From assembly GCA_017530275.1 (NCBI GenBank), contig JAFXMP010000252.1, positions 1 through 47,429 of the forward strand: a DNA stretch of 47,429 nucleotides, in the 5' to 3' direction. Shown here piece after piece: positions 7,748 to 16,250 of the stretch (positions within the stretch are counted from its first letter, which is position 1; every line of letters begins with the position of its first letter). This DNA is from Clostridia bacterium (GTDB lineage: Bacteria > Bacillota_A > Clostridia > Christensenellales > Aristaeellaceae). The notes below the pieces were generated by a model. That model saw only the letters and a list, made by a program, of their open reading frames with translations, was not told where the DNA came from and ran no database searches. The position numbers and the translations under genes are program-made.

Positions 7748-8601
7748 GCACGCTCTATGTGGTCGCCACCCCCATCGGCAATCTGAACGATATGAGTCCC
7801 CACGCCATTGACACCCTGAAAAGCGTTTCTCTCATCGCGGCGGAGGATACCCGGGTCACCAAAAAGCTGACCAATCATTTCGGCATCGATACGCCCCTCA
7901 TTTCCTGCCATCAGCACAATGAAAAGGGCCGCGCCCCGGAGATCATTGAACGGATGCTGACGGAAGATATGGACGTGGCGGTGGTCACGGACGCGGGCAC
8001 CCCGGCCATTTCCGACCCCGGCGTGGCGCTGGTGCGGGCGGCGGCGGACGCGGGCATTCCCGTCGTCGCCGTGGCGGGGCCTACGGCCATGGCGGCGGCG
8101 GTATCTGTCAGTGGGTTTGATTTTTCCTCCTTCACCTTTTACGGCTTCCTGCCCCGGGGCAATACGGAGCTGAAAGAAAAGCTGCTGGACATCGGCCGCA
8201 AATCGGAAGGGGCCGTGTTCCACGAATCCCCCCACCGGATCAAGGCCCTGGTTTCCGCCATCCGGGACGCCCTACCGGGGGCCCTGCTCTCCGTCAGCTG
8301 CGATCTGACCAAGCTGCATGAATTGACCCTCCGGGGCACGCCGGAGGCCATCCTTGCCGCCCTGGAAGCCAACGAAAAGAGCGAAAAGGGCGAATACTGC
8401 GTGGTGGCCGATTTACGGGGCGTGACCTTGCCGGAGGAAAAGCCCACCGTGCAGGCGTCCCTGGAAGCCCGCCTCTTTGACTTGCTGCTGCAAGGCGCGT
8501 CACTTCGGGAAGCGGTTTCCACCTTAGTGGATGCGGGCGAAAAGAAAAACGCGGTCTATGCCGCGTCGCTGAGATTGAAGGAATATGTGGACGCCCGGTA
8601 A
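7744..8601 (+). CDS. rsmI: 16S rRNA (cytidine1402-2'-O)-methyltransferase RsmI
   Basis: RsmI methylates the 2'-OH of C1402 in 16S rRNA, the same nucleotide that RsmH modifies at N4, so the two form a functional pair. The protein (285 residues from this start) has LYVVATPIGNLNDMSPHAI, AAEDTR, the SCHQHNE segment, VVTDAGTPAISDPG and the FYGFLPRG motif of tetrapyrrole-methylase-fold enzymes. The GTG at 7744 overlaps the rsmH stop in a GTGA arrangement and gives the usual family N-terminus; an ATG at 7732 is an alternative that adds four residues. The two genes are translationally coupled. Confidence 0.97.
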   Translation: MSTLYVVATPIGNLNDMSPHAIDTLKSVSLIAAEDTRVTKKLTNHFGIDTPLISCHQHNEKGRAPEIIERMLTEDMDVAVVTDAGTPAISDPGVALVRAAADAGIPVVAVAGPTAMAAAVSVSGFDFSSFTFYGFLPRGNTELKEKLLDIGRKSEGAVFHESPHRIKALVSAIRDALPGALLSVSCDLTKLHELTLRGTPEAILAALEANEKSEKGEYCVVADLRGVTLPEEKPTVQASLEARLFDLLLQGASLREAVSTLVDAGEKKNAVYAASLRLKEYVDAR

Positions 8602-8613
8602 CTATTCATGTAA

Positions 8614-8678
8614 CTGGGGGAAACCATTCTTTGGGGGCCAAAGAATGGTTTCCCCCAGACCCCTTTCCAAGAAAGCCA
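8614..8678. repeat. Long-hairpin repeat, copy 1 (with tail)
   Basis: The 45-base hairpin (8614-8658) has about 20 paired bases, with arms beginning CTGGGGGAAACC and ending GGTTTCCCCCAG. The tail ACCCCTTTCCAAGAAAGC follows on its right. It lies between the converging genes rsmI and glf and could end transcription from both sides. Related copies are at 23159, 25541 and 36601. Confidence 0.85.
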
Positions 8679-8691
8679 GAAAAAACCCGAG

Positions 8692-9819
8692 TTATGGCGT
8701 GCTTAACTCCCGTTCCGCCCGGTTCAGGGCGGCGATGATCACCTGGTCCATATCGTAGTATTTGTATTCGCCCAGACGGCCGCCGAAGAGGACGGCCGTT
8801 TCTTTTTCCGCTAAGGCCGTGTATTGGGCGTACAGGGCTGCGTTTTTCACGTCGTTCACCGGATAGTAGGGTTCGCCGCTGGGCTGCCATTCGCTGGAGT
8901 ATTCCCGGCTGATGACGGTTTTGGGCAGGTCGCTGCCCTGATCGTCCCTGCCGAATTCAAACCATTTATGCTCGATCACGCGGGTATAGGGCGTTTCCCG
9001 GTCGGTATAGTTGATCACGGCGTTGCCCTGGTAATTGGGCATATCCAGCACTTCCGTCTCAAAACGGATGGACCGGTATTCCAGCGCTCCCAGCCGGTAA
9101 TCGAAGTACGCGTCGATGGGGCCGGTGAACACCACTTTTTCCGCCAGGGCGTTCCACTCCGCCCGGTTTTTCAAATAGTCCTCGCCCAGCCGCACTTCCA
9201 CGCCTTCCAGCATGCGGCTGATCATTTTTGTGTATCCCCCGATGGGAATGCCCTGGTACAGAGCGTTGAAGTAGTTGTTGTCGAAGGTCAGGCGCACAGG
9301 CAGCCGCCGGATGATGAAGGCGGGCAGATCGCGGCAGTCCCGCCCCCACTGCTTTTCCGTGTAGCCCTTCACCAGTTTTTCAAAAATGTCCCGCCCCACC
9401 AGACTGATGGCCTGCTCCTCTAAGTTTTTGGGTTCCGTGATCCCCGCCTCCCGCCGCTGCTCCTCGATCTTGGCCGCCGCCTCCGCCGGCGTGACCACGC
9501 CCCACATTTTGTTGAAGGTGTACATGTTGAAGGGCAGGCTGTACAGTTCGCCGTGATAATTGGCTACCGGCGAATTGGTATAGCGGTTGAAGCAGGCAAA
9601 GCGATTGACCCAATCCCAGGCCCGGCGGTCGTTGGTATGGAAAATGTGCGCGCCGTAGGCGTGCACATGAATGCCTTCCACGGTTTCGGTGTAGATATTT
9701 CCGGCGATGTGGGGGCGCTTGTCGATCACCAGCACCCGTTTGCCCCGGTCCGCCGCCTGCCGGGCGAACACCGCCCCATACAGGCCCGCGCCGATGATCA
9801 GATAATCGCATTGCTTCAA
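8692..9819 (-). CDS. glf: UDP-galactopyranose mutase
   Basis: This FAD flavoenzyme interconverts UDP-galactopyranose and UDP-galactofuranose, the precursor of galactofuranose in surface glycans. The 375 residues start with a dinucleotide-binding DYLIIGAGLYGAVFA, then VIDKRPHIAGNIYTE and AYGAHIFHTN, all characteristic of Glf; a conserved YTEKQWGRD segment follows. I favour the TTG start at 9819 because AGGGGG lies six bases upstream and MKQCDYL matches the family. The ATG at 9834 overlaps the stop of the upstream EAL gene and is the alternative. The coupling to an EAL protein suggests, but does not show, c-di-GMP control of surface polysaccharide. Confidence 0.95.
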   Translation of the reverse strand: MKQCDYLIIGAGLYGAVFARQAADRGKRVLVIDKRPHIAGNIYTETVEGIHVHAYGAHIFHTNDRRAWDWVNRFACFNRYTNSPVANYHGELYSLPFNMYTFNKMWGVVTPAEAAAKIEEQRREAGITEPKNLEEQAISLVGRDIFEKLVKGYTEKQWGRDCRDLPAFIIRRLPVRLTFDNNYFNALYQGIPIGGYTKMISRMLEGVEVRLGEDYLKNRAEWNALAEKVVFTGPIDAYFDYRLGALEYRSIRFETEVLDMPNYQGNAVINYTDRETPYTRVIEHKWFEFGRDDQGSDLPKTVISREYSSEWQPSGEPYYPVNDVKNAALYAQYTALAEKETAVLFGGRLGEYKYYDMDQVIIAALNRAERELSTP

Positions 9820-9830
9820 GCGTATCCCCC

Positions 9831-12806
9831 TCATTTCCTGATCTTCCACGCGCGCACGCCCATGACCAGCTTTTCTCCCGTGTCGTCCTTGATGGGAGCG
9901 ATTTTCAGGGTGATGGGCCTTTCCTCGCCCTGGATCATGAGCTTGTAATTCATCTTGAACACACCGTCTTCCTGAATGCCTTTCAGGATGTTTTCTTTGG
10001 TGAAGCGCTGCCTGAACTGTTCCCGGTCGTCGGGACAGATGACCTTTTCGGAATTGATGATGCACTGGCGGAAGAAATCTTCGCCCTCCACGGCCAGGCC
10101 CAAGCTCTTGTACTCGTCGGTGGCGTTGTATTCGACGTAGCGTTCCGTTTCCGGGTTCACCATGTACAGGGTGAGATAATCCTCCGAAAGGGCCATGACT
10201 CGGGCCAGGGTGTCCCGCTCCTTTTGGATGCGCTCCATTTCTTCCTTTTGCCGCATCTGGGAATCGATGTTGCTGATACCGATGATGATATGATTCCCGC
10301 CCGGCTGCATGCGAGTGATTTTCATATTCACGTATATGGGCCTGCCGGTGTCGATCAGCCGGTAGGTGATGGTGAACACGCCCTGCTGGTCCAGCTCCCG
10401 GATGATATTCTCCTTGTTGAAGCTGGCCAGGAATACGGCCCGGTCTTCTTCACAAATGCGGGTAGCGGAATCGTTCAGGCTGGATTCAAAAAAGTGTTCT
10501 CCATGCCGTTCAATAGCCAGCTCGTCTCCGCCTACCGTGGAGGAGTATTCGATAAACCGATCTGTTTCCAGATCTACGTAATAAATATTATAATAGTCCG
10601 CCGCCAGGGCCCGGGCGATGCTGGCGTAGGTGGCGCCCTCGTCCGGGTGTGAGATGGACAGCACGGCGATGGCTGCCGCCGCAGAACCGGTGACCGGGTT
10701 AAAGGCGATCCGCCGGGCGAAGGAATGCACGATAGAGCCGTCCGGCATCTGCTCGTCAAAGAACGCGCGGCCGCCTTGGACGCAGCATTGCTTCACCAGC
10801 TTCAAAAAGGAAGAGCCTACACTGAGAGAGGCGGCCTGAAAATCTGAAGAGCGGTCCGACAGGTTCACGCCGAAAAAACGTTTGATGAAATCCCGGTAGG
10901 ATTGATTTGTGCGCATGAACCGAATCTGATCGTCTTTGATTTCCATGATGCCCATGGGCAGGGTGTTGAAGAAATTCTGGAAAGCGTTTTCATCCTCGTT
11001 GGCGATCACCGCCAGATCGTACAGGTTCACGCGGCTGACGGCTTCATAATATTCGGATTCCTCCGCGTTTTCAAAGCCGATCTGTATGCCTTTTTGGTAT
11101 CTCTCCACGATTTGTTCATAGGGAATGGGTTTGCAGAAATAGTACCCTTGCAGCTTGGAGCAGCCGATTTCCCGCAGGAAGCGGACCTGCTCTTCCGTTT
11201 CCACGCCCTCGCAGACCGTATCCATCCCCAGGGAGGTGGCCATTTTCATCAGTTCGGTCAGAATGATTTTGCTGCTTTCGCCCTGGTTCAGTTTCTGCAT
11301 GAAGCGCATATCAAATTTGAGCAGGGTGAATTTGATGCTCTGCAATTCGTCCAGGGAGGAATAGCCGCTGCCGAAATCGTCCATCCACACGGGGAAACCC
11401 AAGCTTTGAAACCGTTCCACCTGCGCCTTCATGAAATCGAAATCGCTGCCGATCACGCTTTCCGTGATCTCCACGGTGATGTTATCCCGTTTCACTCCCG
11501 CCGCGTCCACCCGCCGCCTGATTTCCTCCACGATATCGCACATGTCGAAATCGGACCGGGACAAATTGATGGACTGGGGTACGATCTGCAGGCCCGCTTC
11601 CTGCTGCCGCTTGATTTTTTCCAGCGTCTGGTCCAGCACGCACAGGTCCAGCTTATAAATCAGCCCCGCGTCCTCCAAATACGGAACGAACTGGGCGGGC
11701 GACAGAAAACCCTTCACCGGATCGATCCAGCGGGCCAGCGCTTCCTCGTCGCACACCCGGCCGTTCACCGCCCGCACGATGGGCTGATAGTAGACCTGTA
11801 TCCATTTTTCCTCAATGGCCCGGTCAATGTTCTCGATGATGTAGCGCTTATTCACCGCGTCGTCTCTCAGCGCCGGGCTGTAATATGAAAACTCGGATTC
11901 ATAGCCGCCCTGGAGCGTGTCGCAGGCAAGCTTCGCCCGGTCGCAGGCCGTGCTGACGGGCACGGCCCCCAGCCGGGTGGAATAAACGCCCACCTTCACG
12001 GGCAGGGAATTGCCGCCGTTGATCTTCTGGCAATCCAGGAAGAACTGGCGCAGGGTGTTTTCCAGCCCTTCCTCCCGGGTATAGGCGGCGAAATGATCGG
12101 CCCCCACGCGGCAGCAGTTTTCCTTGCCGAAGGTGCTGATCAGGAGCAGGGCGAAGGCCTTAAGCAGCTTATCGCCATCGGATAAGCCGTGAGAGTGGTT
12201 ATAAAATTTCATACCGTTCAGGTCCATATACAGCATCACGGCCTTGCCGCCCTCGCTGTGGATCAGGTCCCGTCCGGCTTTAGCCAGCTCAAAGAAATAG
12301 GTCATGCTGGGCAGCCCTGTCAGCACGTCGTAATGGCTGGCTTTCAGGATGCTTTCTTCGTGCAGCGCGTTGCTCAGGAATGGATTAAGTTCAGCCCTGT
12401 CCGTTTTGGTTTCTTCCGTATAGGGTCCCTCGTCGGCATACCAGAGATAACCGAGGCGCACCCCTGCTTCAGGGGACATATGCCTGCCGAAGACGTGAAT
12501 GATGTGGTAATCCGCGCTGCCCTTGGCCTTTCCGCGGTAGATCACATCCAGGCGGTCATCTTCCTTCACGAACCGGAAAGCGGTGTTGGCAAGCCGCACC
12601 GCGTCATCCGGGTGCACCTCCCTGTACATCTCGTAATCCATATCGTGGTACGCCTGTGCGCGGTCTTTATATCCGAACAGCTCACAAAAGCCGTCGGAAA
12701 GCGCAAGGGTAACGATCCGCTTGTCGATCATCTGATAGACGGCAAACGGTATCTTCATGCTTTCCATGAGCGAAAGCTGATCCGGGGTGAACTGGTATTT
12801 TTCCAT
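9831..12806 (-). CDS. PAS - degenerate GGDEF - EAL - PAS-repeat c-di-GMP protein
   Basis: This 991-residue cytoplasmic signalling protein probably degrades c-di-GMP. Its order is a PAS domain (about 1-130), a degenerate GGDEF domain (about 160-300) with GADHF in place of GGDEF, an EAL domain (about 335-590), then a PAS-like domain and two copies of a 135-residue repeat marked by EDFF or EHFF. EAL catalytic marks are present: EALARW, INLSR, EITES, DDFGSGYSSLD, LLKFD, EGVET and QGYYF. It therefore looks like an active phosphodiesterase with an inactive cyclase domain. The ATG (MEKYQF) follows AAGGTGGA; upstream in-frame ATGs lack a site. It closely parallels the first 990 residues of the protein at 26327. 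Its stop overlaps a possible glf start. Confidence 0.92.
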   Translation of the reverse strand: MEKYQFTPDQLSLMESMKIPFAVYQMIDKRIVTLALSDGFCELFGYKDRAQAYHDMDYEMYREVHPDDAVRLANTAFRFVKEDDRLDVIYRGKAKGSADYHIIHVFGRHMSPEAGVRLGYLWYADEGPYTEETKTDRAELNPFLSNALHEESILKASHYDVLTGLPSMTYFFELAKAGRDLIHSEGGKAVMLYMDLNGMKFYNHSHGLSDGDKLLKAFALLLISTFGKENCCRVGADHFAAYTREEGLENTLRQFFLDCQKINGGNSLPVKVGVYSTRLGAVPVSTACDRAKLACDTLQGGYESEFSYYSPALRDDAVNKRYIIENIDRAIEEKWIQVYYQPIVRAVNGRVCDEEALARWIDPVKGFLSPAQFVPYLEDAGLIYKLDLCVLDQTLEKIKRQQEAGLQIVPQSINLSRSDFDMCDIVEEIRRRVDAAGVKRDNITVEITESVIGSDFDFMKAQVERFQSLGFPVWMDDFGSGYSSLDELQSIKFTLLKFDMRFMQKLNQGESSKIILTELMKMATSLGMDTVCEGVETEEQVRFLREIGCSKLQGYYFCKPIPYEQIVERYQKGIQIGFENAEESEYYEAVSRVNLYDLAVIANEDENAFQNFFNTLPMGIMEIKDDQIRFMRTNQSYRDFIKRFFGVNLSDRSSDFQAASLSVGSSFLKLVKQCCVQGGRAFFDEQMPDGSIVHSFARRIAFNPVTGSAAAAIAVLSISHPDEGATYASIARALAADYYNIYYVDLETDRFIEYSSTVGGDELAIERHGEHFFESSLNDSATRICEEDRAVFLASFNKENIIRELDQQGVFTITYRLIDTGRPIYVNMKITRMQPGGNHIIIGISNIDSQMRQKEEMERIQKERDTLARVMALSEDYLTLYMVNPETERYVEYNATDEYKSLGLAVEGEDFFRQCIINSEKVICPDDREQFRQRFTKENILKGIQEDGVFKMNYKLMIQGEERPITLKIAPIKDDTGEKLVMGVRAWKIRK

Positions 12807-12961
12807 GATCATTCCACCTTGCGGCATCGCGCCATTTTTATCCGGTGGGCTGTTTGTTTGTACGCTTTGGGCGGCGTTTCGCCTGCCCGAACACGTGGGG
12901 AAGAAATCAAGCTTGTCCTTTTTCATCCTCCGTCATCCCGGCGGAAAGGACCGTTTTTTAT

Positions 12962-12990
12962 ATTATACCAGAAACTGTCTCGGGATGCAA
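12962..12990 (-). promoter_or_regulatory. Sigma-A promoter for the EAL-glf operon
   Basis: On the minus strand, TTGCAT (12990-12985) and TATAAT (12967-12962) are spaced by 17 bp, with an extended TGG before the -10 box. A leader of about 150 bases separates it from the ATG. The promoter is nearly identical to the one at 38898-38926. The remaining 12991-13162 holds nothing recognisable except the ribosome site of the next gene. Confidence 0.8.
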
Positions 12991-13162
12991 GAACCAATGA
13001 TAACCGTTCAGGACCTATACATGACTGTTTATGCGTGAGCCGTTACGTGCTGAAAAACGATAAAACGGAAAAACGCCTAAGGATCCGGCAGGAAAAGCGG
13101 GCTTTGTTCCGAATCATTTCAAGGGAAGCTTTTTATCCGCCGGGAAAGAGGAGGGACGCCTT

Positions 13163-13795
13163 ATGAGTACTTACGGAATCGCCGCGCTGTGCTTTGCGGT
13201 TATGACGGGGCTGTATCTGCGCTATATGGCGGAGAAGCACCGAAAAAACAGGAATAAGCGGCGGGAACTGGCTTTCAAAGGCGGCGCTACCCTGACGGCG
13301 GCGCTGCTGGCGGGCTATGGCTTCGCCGAGGAACCGACAATCAGCCATGGACTGCTGCTGCTGGGCCTTTGCGTGTGCGCAGCGGCGGACGTGGTGCTGG
13401 ACCTGCACTTCCTGGCGGGCACGGCGGCTTTCGGATTGGGACATTTATGTTACTGCGCGGCGTATATTCTGGCGAAAGAGCCGGGCTGGGGAAGCTTGGC
13501 GGTATTCTGCGTGCTGGGCGGGATGATCGGCGTTCTGTACCCCCGGCTGAAAGGGGCCGCCGCACCGGACAGCGCTCTGCCTTATCTGATCTACGCTCTG
13601 CTCATCAGCGCCATGCTGGCGCTGGCCCTGCCCCAGCGGCCGCTGCTGCTGGCCGGAGCTCTGCTGTTCGTGGTATCTGACGCCATGCTGCTGGCGCGCA
13701 TCGTGCGCAAGATTTCTTCCAAGGGATATGATTACCTGTGCTTGGGCATATATTTCCTGGCCCAGTTTCTGATCGCCGCGTCGGCGGCGCTGTGA
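13163..13795 (+). CDS. YhhN family membrane protein (lysoplasmalogenase-like)
   Basis: This 210-residue integral membrane protein has about seven or eight hydrophobic segments and fits the YhhN/TMEM86 family. Studied members hydrolyse the vinyl-ether bond of lysoplasmalogens. Family-like marks are GLCVCAAADVVLDL (about residues 70-83), FGLGHLCYCAAYIL and the late LLFVVSDAMLLARIV, where conserved acidic residues lie in membrane helices. The start follows GAGGAGGG. Plasmalogens are common in anaerobic Clostridia, which fits, but the activity here is inferred. The stop is only a few bases before a heptamer repeat element. Confidence 0.85.
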   Translation: MSTYGIAALCFAVMTGLYLRYMAEKHRKNRNKRRELAFKGGATLTAALLAGYGFAEEPTISHGLLLLGLCVCAAADVVLDLHFLAGTAAFGLGHLCYCAAYILAKEPGWGSLAVFCVLGGMIGVLYPRLKGAAAPDSALPYLIYALLISAMLALALPQRPLLLAGALLFVVSDAMLLARIVRKISSKGYDYLCLGIYFLAQFLIAASAAL

Positions 13796-13797
13796 TT

Positions 13798-13896
13798 CAG
13801 AGTGGAGAGTTAAGAGTTGAGATTTATACAGTTAAAGCGTGTTCTCTTGTGATAAACATGATTTCATCTCCGCTCTCAACTCTCCTCTCTCAACTG
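13798..13896. repeat. Heptamer inverted-repeat element, copy A
   Basis: The left end is made of GAGAGTT-like heptamers (AGAGTGGAGAGTTAAGAGTT) followed by GAGATTTATA. The right end carries the complement (CTCTCAACTCTCC, CTCTCAACTG). The interior is about 45 bases and AT-rich. It fills the gap between YhhN and the exporter genes. Confidence 0.8.
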
Positions 13897-13935
13897 ATCC
13901 AAATCCCATTCAAAAGAACATTGGAGGCCCCTTGA

Positions 13936-14700
13936 ATGGATACCTTATCCACGACCCTGGACGCCGTATGTCTGGCGTCCCAAATGATCTTGGAAAGCGG
14001 GGGTGAAACCTACCGCGCGGAGGAAACCGTGGAACGCATGTGCCAGGGACTGGGCATCCCCAGGGTGGATGTGCTGGCGCTGCCCACGGGGCTGATGCTG
14101 ACCATGACCATGGAGGATGACAGCACGCTCAGCCGCATCGTGCGGGTGCGCAATCGGAGCACAGACCTGGGGCGAATGGACCAGTGCAACGATATATCCC
14201 GGAAAGTGGCTTCCGGTCATATGAGCGCGGAAGAAGCCCTGAAAGCGCTCCGGGAGATCCGGCAAGCCACGCCTCAGCGCCGTTTTCTGCTGGTGGGAGC
14301 CAGCGCCCTGTCCGCCGCCAGCTTTACCGTGATGCTGGGCGGCAGCTGGATCGATTTTATCGTATCCTTTTTCTGCGGGGCTTTGGTGCAGTTACTGCTG
14401 CCGCCGCTCCAGAAAATGCGGGTGCCCGTGCTGATTTCCAGCATGATCGCCGGAGCGCTGACCACCTTGATGGCACTTACGAGCACGCTGCTGCTGCCGG
14501 GTGTGACCATCGAGCCCATCATCAGCGGGGCTATCATGCCGCTGCTCCCCGGCTTGGCCGTGACCAACGCCATGCGGGATACCATGCGGGGCGATTTGGT
14601 ATCCGGCGGGGCGCGGACGATCGAAGCCATCCTGTCTGTGATGATGCTGGCGGCGGGCATCGGATTGATGCTGAGCATATGGGGAGGGATCAGGGCATGA
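13936..14700 (+). CDS. Threonine/serine exporter family protein, N-terminal type
   Basis: This 254-residue protein belongs to the ThrE/YjjP (DUF1212) family of amino acid exporters. A soluble N-terminal part (residues 1-115, with ILESGGETYRAEETV and PTGLMLTM) carries the family ESGGETYR motif. About five membrane helices follow. ThrE of Corynebacterium exports threonine and serine as one polypeptide; here the function is split and the partner subunit follows, overlapping by four bases (ATGA). The start ATG lies 10 bases after TTGGAGG. The regulator at 15122 overlaps the partner, so all three form one operon. Confidence 0.93.
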   Translation: MDTLSTTLDAVCLASQMILESGGETYRAEETVERMCQGLGIPRVDVLALPTGLMLTMTMEDDSTLSRIVRVRNRSTDLGRMDQCNDISRKVASGHMSAEEALKALREIRQATPQRRFLLVGASALSAASFTVMLGGSWIDFIVSFFCGALVQLLLPPLQKMRVPVLISSMIAGALTTLMALTSTLLLPGVTIEPIISGAIMPLLPGLAVTNAMRDTMRGDLVSGGARTIEAILSVMMLAAGIGLMLSIWGGIRA

Positions 14701-15128
14701 GTTGGTGGCTTCAACTGCTTTCCTGTGCCGTAGCCGCGGCCAGCTTTTCTGTGCTTTTGCGTCAGCCCCGGCGCACCATCCCGGCCAGCACCCTGATCGC
14801 CACGGCGGGGTATGGGGTGTTTCTGCTGCTGGGCAAAACCACTCCGGCTTACTTTTGGGCTACTCTGCTGATCGGCATCTGCTGTGAAATCTGCGCCCGG
14901 GTGATGAAACGCACCGCCACCCTATTCGTTACCGGGGCCATCGTCCCCTTAGTGCCCGGCATCGGGCTGTACAACACCATGCTGTACGTGGTGGAAGGAG
15001 ATTACGGAAACGCCGTGACTACCGGCGCGGCAACCGTGCTGGGCATTTGTGGCATTGCCCTGGCCATCACCATGTCCGCAGTGCTGGCAGGCGCCTTTCA
15101 CCACCGGAAGAAGGAAAAATCATGCTGA
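14697..15128 (+). CDS. Threonine/serine exporter family protein, ThrE_2 type (DUF3815)
   Basis: This 143-residue membrane protein with four or five hydrophobic segments is the small partner of split ThrE-type exporters. The family marks are the LLRQPRRTIPASTLIATAGY region, CEICARVMKRTATLFV and IVPLVPGIGLYN. It starts within the stop of the preceding gene and its own stop overlaps the start of the Spo0A-like gene by seven bases. Translation of the three genes is therefore tightly linked. The substrate is assumed from the family and cannot be read from the sequence. Confidence 0.92.
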   Translation: MSWWLQLLSCAVAAASFSVLLRQPRRTIPASTLIATAGYGVFLLLGKTTPAYFWATLLIGICCEICARVMKRTATLFVTGAIVPLVPGIGLYNTMLYVVEGDYGNAVTTGAATVLGICGIALAITMSAVLAGAFHHRKKEKSC

Positions 15129-15859
15129 CGCCTTTGCGGCTGTATATCGCTTCCCCGGACGCGGCCCGGCTGGAAAGGATATTGTCCTGTGACAGCCGGT
15201 TTTTCATCGTGGGCAGCGGGCAGGGAAAGCAGGCCGTGGGGGAAGCGCTGCGCCTATGCCCCGACCTGCTGATACTGGATGCTGTGCTATCCGGCATGGA
15301 CGGCGGGGAGGCCCTTTCCCTGCTGGCTCGCCTGCTCGCGCCGCCTCGGGTGGTCTATTTGGCGCGTACTGCCTTTGCTCCGCCGAAGCCTGTTCCGGAC
15401 GAAATCTGCTCCTATCCCTGTGAAGATCGGGTTTTGCTGGAAGCCGTATTGAAAGCGGCGGAACATCCCCTGCCCGCTTTGGCCCAGCCCTGGGAAGAAA
15501 GGCGGCTGACGATCGCTGAATCGCTGCTGAACCAGCTGGCCGTGCCCCCGCGCCTGAAAGGGCGGCGGTATATGCGGATCGCCGCCGCGGCCCTGGCCTG
15601 CTCCCCCGCCCAGGGGGATTCCTATCGGGAGAGGCTATACCCTTACGTGGCCGGGCAATGCGGAACGACGCCCCAGGCTGTGGAAAAAGCCATCCGTACC
15701 GCTGTGGAAAGCGCCTGGCTCCAGGGCAGCCTGGAAGGCATTCAGGCCCTGTTCGGCCTGTCCGTGGACGCGGAAAAGGGCAAGCCCACCAACGCGGAGT
15801 TTTTGGCCATGCTGGCGGAGCATATCAAAAGAGAAATACAGCGGACGATGCCCCGCTGA
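15122..15859 (+). CDS. Spo0A-like regulator with a degenerate receiver domain
   Basis: The C-terminal half (about residues 130-245) is a clear Spo0A DNA-binding domain: LLNQLAVPPRLKGRRYMR, then TPQAVEKAIRTAVESAW, matching the recognition-helix region, and KPTNAEFLAMLAE near the end. The N-terminal half looks like a response-regulator receiver and keeps the phospho-acceptor position (LILDAVL, Asp53), but the acidic pair is replaced by Ser-Pro (IASPDAA) and the usual switch lysine is absent. Phosphorylation as in classical Spo0A is therefore doubtful. It overlaps the exporter genes and is not next to spoIVB, the normal partner of spo0A. It is 245 residues, slightly shorter than Spo0A of Bacillus. 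Confidence 0.88.
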   Translation: MLTPLRLYIASPDAARLERILSCDSRFFIVGSGQGKQAVGEALRLCPDLLILDAVLSGMDGGEALSLLARLLAPPRVVYLARTAFAPPKPVPDEICSYPCEDRVLLEAVLKAAEHPLPALAQPWEERRLTIAESLLNQLAVPPRLKGRRYMRIAAAALACSPAQGDSYRERLYPYVAGQCGTTPQAVEKAIRTAVESAWLQGSLEGIQALFGLSVDAEKGKPTNAEFLAMLAEHIKREIQRTMPR

Positions 15860-15955
15860 AACGATTTAGCAAAAAAGAAAACAAAAATCGCCCCACGACG
15901 GGATACCGTTGGGCGACATATCAAAACGTTATAAAGGCCTGCCCGATTTCCTTCC

Positions 15956-16177
15956 TTACAGAAATCGGGCTCTTAAAATGGAAAAGGTGCTGGCGATATC
16001 TTGACTGAGCCAGGAGATCAGGCTGAACAGCAGGGCCAGAAGCACAAAAATGCAGATCACGCCCGCCACCACCCCAATGAATTCCATCATTTTTGCGGCT
16101 ACGCGGAAATGATCCTGCTTTTCCTGGCGTTCCCACGCCTTGCGCTGCTCGTATTCCTGACGGCTGGGCTGCGTCAT
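15956..16177 (-). CDS. Small single-helix membrane protein
   Basis: This 73-residue protein is not recognised. A charged N-terminus rich in Arg, Glu and Gln (about residues 1-28) precedes one strong hydrophobic segment (FIGVVAGVICIFVLLALLF, about 33-51) and a short C-terminal tail. It should sit in the membrane with one helix. The ATG follows AAAGGAG with 8-base spacing. Its last codons lie inside a hairpin (arms GCCCGATTTC and GAAATCGGGC) that could end transcription. It follows trmL on the same strand after about 70 bases. Confidence 0.65.
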   Translation of the reverse strand: MTQPSRQEYEQRKAWERQEKQDHFRVAAKMMEFIGVVAGVICIFVLLALLFSLISWLSQDIASTFSILRARFL

Positions 16178-16250
16178 GCTCGCTCGCTCCTTTCAAACCA
16201 TAAAACAAAAGTGAAAATATATAAAATTGCTGGTTCACTTTTCACTTTCT

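Noticed and set aside
15921..16238. 105-codon open frame overlapping the small membrane protein at 15956
   Set aside because: The 73-residue frame has a proper ribosome site and a clean membrane helix; the other frame has neither.
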